NCBI GenBank assembly: GCA_030152225.1
Contig: JASLHL010000196.1
Span: 1 to 9,687 of the forward strand
Source: Flavobacterium sp.
GTDB taxonomy: Bacteria; Bacteroidota; Bacteroidia; Flavobacteriales; Flavobacteriaceae
Direction: 5' to 3'
DNA length: 9,687 nt
The position numbers and the translations under genes are program-made. Shown here piece by piece: positions 5,654-9,687 of this stretch. Below the pieces are notes generated by a model. It was given only the letters and a program-made list of their open reading frames with translations. It had not been told where the DNA came from and did no database searches. Numbering within the stretch: the stretch's first letter is position 1; each line of letters opens with the position of its first letter.

Positions 5654-6079
5654 ATGAATCAATTAGCAGAAATTTTCGAAAGCGAATCCCAAGAGAAAGC
5701 ATATTTTATATTTGTAACGGTTGCCTTAAAAATGGTTGAAAAAATCTATGTCAATTTACCCAAAACGATACAGCAAATCGCTGACGATGCTCGGGAGTAT
5801 TGGACTAATAAGCAGCAAGAACACCTCACGGAGGCGCATTTAAAACAACACGATCTCTTTATTTCTAAATTGCGAATGAAGAACCCCAAACGTTATGAAA
5901 TAGATCAGAATTTGGATTTAAAATTGGTACAATTGGTCTTAATGCCCAGCATTCAAGAGAACTACTTTGACTATTACCTCGATTGGATGTATGAAGTAGG
6001 CCATCGACTGGGATTTACCAACCAACAGCTAGAGGCCTTAATTGAGGAGACGATCGCAGCGGATAGCCGTAAACTGTGA
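5654..6079 (+). CDS. Hypothetical protein (141 aa), predicted helical
   Basis: The family is not recognised. The protein has 141 residues, is rich in Glu, Gln, Lys and Leu, and looks wholly alpha-helical and cytoplasmic. Examples are the N-terminal stretch EIFESESQEKAYFIFVTVALKMVEKIY and the C-terminal stretch FTNQQLEALIEETI. It has several aromatic residues (YFDYYLDWMYEVGHRLG) in a likely amphipathic helix. No catalytic motif, metal-binding set or DNA-binding motif stands out. It starts 4 bases after the 60-aa gene and is followed within 40 bases by an AraC regulator on the same strand, so the three may form one transcript. A toxin-antitoxin or immunity role is conceivable from the layout but nothing in the residues supports it. 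Confidence 0.75.
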   Translation: MNQLAEIFESESQEKAYFIFVTVALKMVEKIYVNLPKTIQQIADDAREYWTNKQQEHLTEAHLKQHDLFISKLRMKNPKRYEIDQNLDLKLVQLVLMPSIQENYFDYYLDWMYEVGHRLGFTNQQLEALIEETIAADSRKL

Positions 6080-6116
6080 ACTGTTTTCACTACCTTTATG
6101 GCAAAGGAAATGATCT

Positions 6117-7004
6117 ATGGAAAATAAGGGAATTCCGATCTACAATATTTGCAACTTAATTGGAACGGATAATCTGTTACAGGATTGTGTGGTATATCGT
6201 TTAGAGGAGTATATTTCGGACCGACCAACGCTGGTTTCTTCTCCTCATCGCCATGCTTTTTATCAAATTTTGTTTATAACAGAAGGAGAGGGGCTTCACT
6301 TTATTGATTTTAAGAAATTTTCCATTGAAAATCACTGCTTATTTTTTTTAAATGCTTCTCAAGTACACAAATGGGAATTTAAACCGGGAACAAAGGGATT
6401 CTTGATCAATTTTAATGAGAATTTCCTGCGTACTTTTTTGGTTAATCCCAATTACCTTCAGGAGTTTTCCTTTTTTACGGGTGATGTAGAATACTCCAAG
6501 TTTTCTTGTGAGAAGTGTTATGAGGTTTTGCATACTAAGTTTGAAAAAATTTATAGGGCTTATACCCAAAAACAGCCCTTGTATGAAGACTTTATGCGCG
6601 TTTTGATGTTGGAATTATTTTTGGAAACCCAGCTGTTTTTGGTTAAAAAGACAGAAGCTACTGCGGAGCATCAAGAAATCAATAGTGCCCATTTTATCAT
6701 TAAGAATTTCGAAAAATTAGTGGAACAACATTTTATTGCTAAACGATTACCTGGTGAATATGCTGATTTGCTGTTTGTTACACCTAATCATCTCAATGCT
6801 TTATGCAAGAAAGTATTGGGTATAACAGCAGGTGAAGTTATACGCAATCGCATGGTCTTAGAGTGTAAACGACTATTAGTCAATGTAGATGTGTCCATTA
6901 GTGAAATTGCCTATGAACTCAACTTTAAGAATAGCGCTTATTTCTCCCGCTTCTTTAAAAAAAATACGGGATTATCACCTGATGAATTTCGAAAAATAAA
7001 CTAA
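6117..7004 (+). CDS. AraC-family transcriptional regulator with N-terminal cupin domain
   Basis: This is a 295-residue activator-type regulator. The N-terminal half is an AraC-type cupin sensor: SSPHRHAFYQILFITEGEG (His44, His46) followed by SIENHCLFFLNASQVHKWEF (His84), the usual two barrel motifs. The C-terminal domain (about 195-295) has the two helix-turn-helix units, LFVTPNHLNALCKKVLG and ISEIAYELNFKNSAYFSRFFKKNTG, ending LSPDEFRK. An AAAGGA sequence about 9 to 12 bases before the ATG is one of the few Shine-Dalgarno-like sites in the window. It lies 37 bases behind the helical unknown protein and 126 bases before the bd-like oxidase genes, from which a weak terminator separates it. Control of either neighbour is possible; the ligand is unknown. 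Confidence 0.9.
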   Translation: MENKGIPIYNICNLIGTDNLLQDCVVYRLEEYISDRPTLVSSPHRHAFYQILFITEGEGLHFIDFKKFSIENHCLFFLNASQVHKWEFKPGTKGFLINFNENFLRTFLVNPNYLQEFSFFTGDVEYSKFSCEKCYEVLHTKFEKIYRAYTQKQPLYEDFMRVLMLELFLETQLFLVKKTEATAEHQEINSAHFIIKNFEKLVEQHFIAKRLPGEYADLLFVTPNHLNALCKKVLGITAGEVIRNRMVLECKRLLVNVDVSISEIAYELNFKNSAYFSRFFKKNTGLSPDEFRKIN

Positions 7005-7009
7005 GTATT

Positions 7010-7039
7010 GATTTGTGAAATACAAATCCATTTTGTTTT
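7010..7039 (+). terminator. Weak intrinsic terminator behind the cupin araC gene
   Basis: GATTTGT and ACAAATC form a perfect 7-bp stem with a 5-base loop (7010-7028), starting 5 bases after the stop codon. It is followed by the T-rich stretch CATTTTGTTTT. The stem is AU-rich, so termination may be partial. An alternative pairing GTATT/AATAC (7005-7023) competes with it. Confidence 0.5.
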
Positions 7040-7105
7040 CCCACCTCAATTGATTAGTATAAAGAACACCATGTTTTGTATAATATTTTCCAGAAGCTAG
7101 GCCTC

Positions 7106-7113
7106 TAACTTTG
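7106..7113 (+). promoter_or_regulatory. Possible -7 promoter element of the bd-like oxidase genes (TAACTTTG)
   Basis: This is an exact match to the Bacteroidota TAnnTTTG element 17 bases before the ATG at 7131, giving a leader of about 11 bases. The nearest upstream TTTTG (7074-7078) is 27 bases away, longer than the usual spacer, so the -33 element is weak or activator-dependent. Confidence 0.45.
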
Positions 7114-7130
7114 TTGAAAAATAATACAAT

Positions 7131-8591
7131 ATGGATTTTCCTTTATTTCATTTAGACTGGCTGAATGATCGCTTTCTGATCGCTGTGATTGCGATTATTC
7201 ACGTATTTATCAACCACGGATTGGCCGTGGGTTTTATTCCTTATATTACTTTATTAGAACAGCAAGGTGTCGTTAAGAGTGGTCCGCAAGAGGTAACAGA
7301 CCTCGAATGGGATAAGATGGTACAGCGCATGATGATGGTTGGCTTTGTGATCACCACCACCGTGGGTGCCATGACAGGTGTTGGCATTTGGTTCTCTGCG
7401 GCACTTATTAGTCCCAATTCTATTGGTAGTTTGATCCGTGTCTTTTATTGGGGGTGGTTTACCGAATGGGTGGTCTTTGTGCTTGAAGTTGTTTTTATTA
7501 TGATTTATTTTCTCACGTGGAAAAATTCAAACAAATCCCTTCGTGCTAAACAACGTCATATCCGATTTGGCTGGTTCTTAGCTGCTTTCTCTTGGCTAAC
7601 GATGGCTATTATTGTAGCGATTTTAGGATTTATGATGGACCCCGGTAATTGGATCGATGATCATTCCTTACTCAATGGATTAACCAATCCCATTTACCTT
7701 CCACAGTTGCTTTTTAGAACTCCAACAGCTATGGTTGTGGCAGGTGCTTTTGGCTTCTTATTAATCATGCTGTTTAGCAAGAAAAACAGCCCGATTCGAA
7801 AACCCGCTTTGAAAACTACAGCCATTTGGACTTTATTGTGGTTGCCTTTATCTATTCTAGCAGCGATCAATTACTATCGCGTAATTCCAGAAGCTATGAC
7901 GGCTAATATGAGTACAGCCGTAGGAACGATGGATTTTGAACAGTACTATAATCTCCTGAAATACATCATCCTTATTGCGACAAGTTCACTCGCCTTATTG
8001 GCTATTTGGACCTTGATTAAACCCAAAAAAGTCAATTTGGTACTCGTGATTATTCCCTTTGTGCTTTCCCTTGGTTTCTTGGGTATTTTTGAACGCGTTA
8101 GGGAGTTCATCCGGAAACCTTATGTGATTGGAAATTATATGTATTCCAATTTAATACGCGAAGAAGATTATCCTTTACTCCAACGCGATGGTGTACTTCA
8201 ACACGCCACGTATACGTCCATCACTGAAATTACGGAATCAAATAAATTAGAAGCAGGACGGGATGTCTTTATGATTGCATGTTCCCGTTGTCATACCAGC
8301 CAAGGGATTAATTCGATTATTTATGTTTTTGAAAAAATGTATGGTGTAGGTAAGCCCTTGGACATCAATTCGATGAAAGCCTATATCCCCAATATGCACA
8401 ACGGCCGCACCTATATGCCACCGTATCCGGGAAATGAAGCTGAACTAGATGCGTTGGCGCATTATATCTTTTATTTACAACAAAGTGGAGCAACACTAGA
8501 AGGAGCCCAAAGTATTGGAGTTACAGTTAATCCCAATCACACAGTTGAAAAATTTATTGAAAACAAACTAAAAAATTCCTCAAATGAATAA
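7131..8591 (+). CDS. Cytochrome bd subunit I-like membrane protein fused to a C-terminal cytochrome c domain
   Basis: This is a 486-residue inner-membrane protein with about eight helices (roughly 15-40, 68-92, 103-128, 147-168, 191-215, 228-248, 273-296, 301-320). Comparison by eye with CydA suggests these equivalences: His24 in helix 1 for the heme-binding His19; Glu112 and Glu119 in FTEWVVFVLEV for Glu99/Glu107 (spacing 7 instead of 8); LGFMMDPGNW for the CydA NGWMQNP segment; and ERVREFIRKPYVIG for the late GRxPWVV segment. Helix 5 has RTPT (196-199) where CydA has RFVH, so the His186 heme ligand appears lost. After the membrane part follows a class I cytochrome c domain with CSRCH (384-388) and YMPPY (Met429) as likely sixth ligand. 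It probably passes electrons to oxygen from a c-type donor. It overlaps the next gene by 8 bp. Confidence 0.75.
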   Translation: MDFPLFHLDWLNDRFLIAVIAIIHVFINHGLAVGFIPYITLLEQQGVVKSGPQEVTDLEWDKMVQRMMMVGFVITTTVGAMTGVGIWFSAALISPNSIGSLIRVFYWGWFTEWVVFVLEVVFIMIYFLTWKNSNKSLRAKQRHIRFGWFLAAFSWLTMAIIVAILGFMMDPGNWIDDHSLLNGLTNPIYLPQLLFRTPTAMVVAGAFGFLLIMLFSKKNSPIRKPALKTTAIWTLLWLPLSILAAINYYRVIPEAMTANMSTAVGTMDFEQYYNLLKYIILIATSSLALLAIWTLIKPKKVNLVLVIIPFVLSLGFLGIFERVREFIRKPYVIGNYMYSNLIREEDYPLLQRDGVLQHATYTSITEITESNKLEAGRDVFMIACSRCHTSQGINSIIYVFEKMYGVGKPLDINSMKAYIPNMHNGRTYMPPYPGNEAELDALAHYIFYLQQSGATLEGAQSIGVTVNPNHTVEKFIENKLKNSSNE

Positions 8592-9687
8592 TACACCACT
8601 ACCCAAAGATATTCCCCTTGATTTACCACTACCTGAATGGTTACTCGTCCTTTTGCTTGTCGTTTCATTTCTCGCTCATATTTTATTTGTCAACCTGATG
8701 GTTGGTGGTTCTATTGCCACTTTATGGGCGGAAATTAAGGGGTTAAAAAACAAAGAATACGATACGTTGGCTAAAGAAATTGCCGCTACCATAACAGTTA
8801 ATAAATCGATAGCAGTTGTGTTGGGTGTTGCGCCTTTACTGAGTATTAATACGCTGTATACCGTTTATTTTTACACCGCCAATTCACTAACTGGAATTAT
8901 GTGGATTCTCATTATTCCCTTAGTTGCTATCGTATTTTTATTGACCTATTTACACAAGTACACCTGGGAAGCTATGCACAAAATGAAAGTACTTCACATT
9001 TCCATTAATGTGCTGGCTGTACTTTTGTTTTTGTTTATCCCATTGATTTTTTTAGTTAATGTTAATTTAATGCTTTTTCCCGAAAAATGGATGAGTGTAA
9101 GCGGTTTTTTATCTGCCTTAACCTTGCCGAATGTCTTTCCGAGGTATTTTCATTTTTTAGGAGCTTCTTTGGCAATCACAGGACTGTTTATTAGCTGGTA
9201 TATGGGACGAAAGAATTATCCTTTTGAGGAGTATTTTACTGTATTTACCCGTGCAAAAGTGAAGCGAATAGGTTATCAAATGGCCTTAGGTGCTTCGGTA
9301 GCGCAATTTTTATTTGGTCCATTGGTACTGGTTACTTTACCAGCAAAAGGATTTAGTTGGAGCATGCTGGGCATCATCTTTACGGGAGTGGCTATTGCGG
9401 CCTATGCGATTTACTATATGATTAAAACCCTTAGGGGAACAGATGATCAACTCGATCGCTATTTCAAGCGCATCGTTGTGGCAATGAGTATTGTCGTGCT
9501 CTTTATGGGCAGTGGTCGACACGTATATCGAGCCAATGCTATACAACCCCATCGCGAATTAATGGCAGAAAAAACGGCTGCCTTTGAAGCCGCTTCTAAG
9601 GCAGCGAGAGAGGAAGCCATAAACCAAAAGGAACACGAGAGCCAAGCCCTTGCCACAGCAGAAGCTTCCGGTGATTTAACCGCTAAA
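8584..9687 (+). CDS. Second cytochrome bd subunit I-like membrane protein (3' truncated by window)
   Basis: The frame opens at ATG 8584, overlapping the previous stop by 8 bases (ATGAATAA), and stays open for 368 codons to the window end. About eight helices are seen (roughly 18-42, 74-95, 103-125, 137-163, 187-207, 229-252, 259-281, 294-312). Helix 1 has SFLAHILFVNLMVGG (His32), resembling the CydA heme-binding segment. RYFHFLGASLAITGLFISWY (His190) matches the CydA RFVH...G...WYLL helix carrying His186, and GSGRHVYRANA (310-319) follows the last helix. No helix-3 Glu pair is seen. Residues 325-368 are a charged Ala/Glu-rich tail that may link to another domain, possibly a cytochrome c, outside the window. 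It probably pairs with the upstream protein in one complex. No typical CydB is visible. Confidence 0.75.
   Translation, partial: MNNTPLPKDIPLDLPLPEWLLVLLLVVSFLAHILFVNLMVGGSIATLWAEIKGLKNKEYDTLAKEIAATITVNKSIAVVLGVAPLLSINTLYTVYFYTANSLTGIMWILIIPLVAIVFLLTYLHKYTWEAMHKMKVLHISINVLAVLLFLFIPLIFLVNVNLMLFPEKWMSVSGFLSALTLPNVFPRYFHFLGASLAITGLFISWYMGRKNYPFEEYFTVFTRAKVKRIGYQMALGASVAQFLFGPLVLVTLPAKGFSWSMLGIIFTGVAIAAYAIYYMIKTLRGTDDQLDRYFKRIVVAMSIVVLFMGSGRHVYRANAIQPHRELMAEKTAAFEAASKAAREEAINQKEHESQALATAEASGDLTAK

Noticed and set aside
6098..6127. Nine-codon frame (MAKEMIYGK) overlapping the araC start, possible leader peptide
   Set aside because: It is very short, has no regulatory codon pattern, and its overlap with the real start is easily due to chance.
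6348..6569. Minus-strand 73-codon frame
   Set aside because: It is antisense to the cupin AraC regulator with no supporting signal.
7131..8591. Ordinary quinol-oxidising CydA
   Set aside because: The sequence lacks the RxxH heme ligand segment and any recognisable Q-loop, and carries a cytochrome c domain, so a standard CydA call would mislead.
9337..9656. Two overlapping minus-strand frames of 71 and 65 codons
   Set aside because: They are antisense to the second bd-like protein, whose plus-strand frame is continuous with clear membrane helices. The minus frames have no family-like features.

Overview
The window looks like a chromosomal segment from a flavobacterium (Bacteroidota). The DNA is AT-rich, Shine-Dalgarno sites are scarce, and several upstream regions carry the Bacteroidota -7 promoter element TAnnTTTG. 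A Myroides-like member of the Flavobacteriaceae is a guess only. No rRNA, tRNA, CRISPR array, integrase or transposase is visible.

Left part (1-2800). The window opens with the last part of a sensor histidine kinase. A long gene-poor stretch follows and ends in a perfect 32-bp palindromic terminator. On the minus strand lies a regulated catabolic block: a TetR regulator, a thiolase (acetyl-CoA C-acetyltransferase type), and directly behind it an unannotated remnant of a dihydrolipoamide dehydrogenase gene. The remnant keeps only the first ~14 and last ~25 codons, joined out of frame. Two copies of the same 17-bp sequence (ATACCAATCGGTATATT) lie upstream of the thiolase and of tetR, which suggests one regulator controlling both.

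Middle (2794-6079). A PchR-like AraC regulator (minus strand) is divergent from a DHA2-type MFS exporter (plus strand). Their shared intergenic region holds a 12-bp direct repeat with 21-bp spacing, typical of an AraC operator. Behind the exporter is a heptanucleotide tandem repeat (eight ATTCACC-like units) with an inverted copy in front of it. Two small genes of unknown function, four bases apart, come next.

Right part (6117-9687). A cupin-type AraC regulator and a weak terminator precede a two-gene membrane unit running off the window. Both proteins look like highly diverged cytochrome bd subunit I (CydA) relatives. The first is fused to a C-terminal cytochrome c domain (CSRCH). The second, missing from an ORF list because it has no stop in the window, overlaps the first by 8 bp and keeps an RxxH motif that the first has lost. 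The pair is best read as a cytochrome c-linked member of the bd oxygen-reductase superfamily, and it is the most interesting system here.
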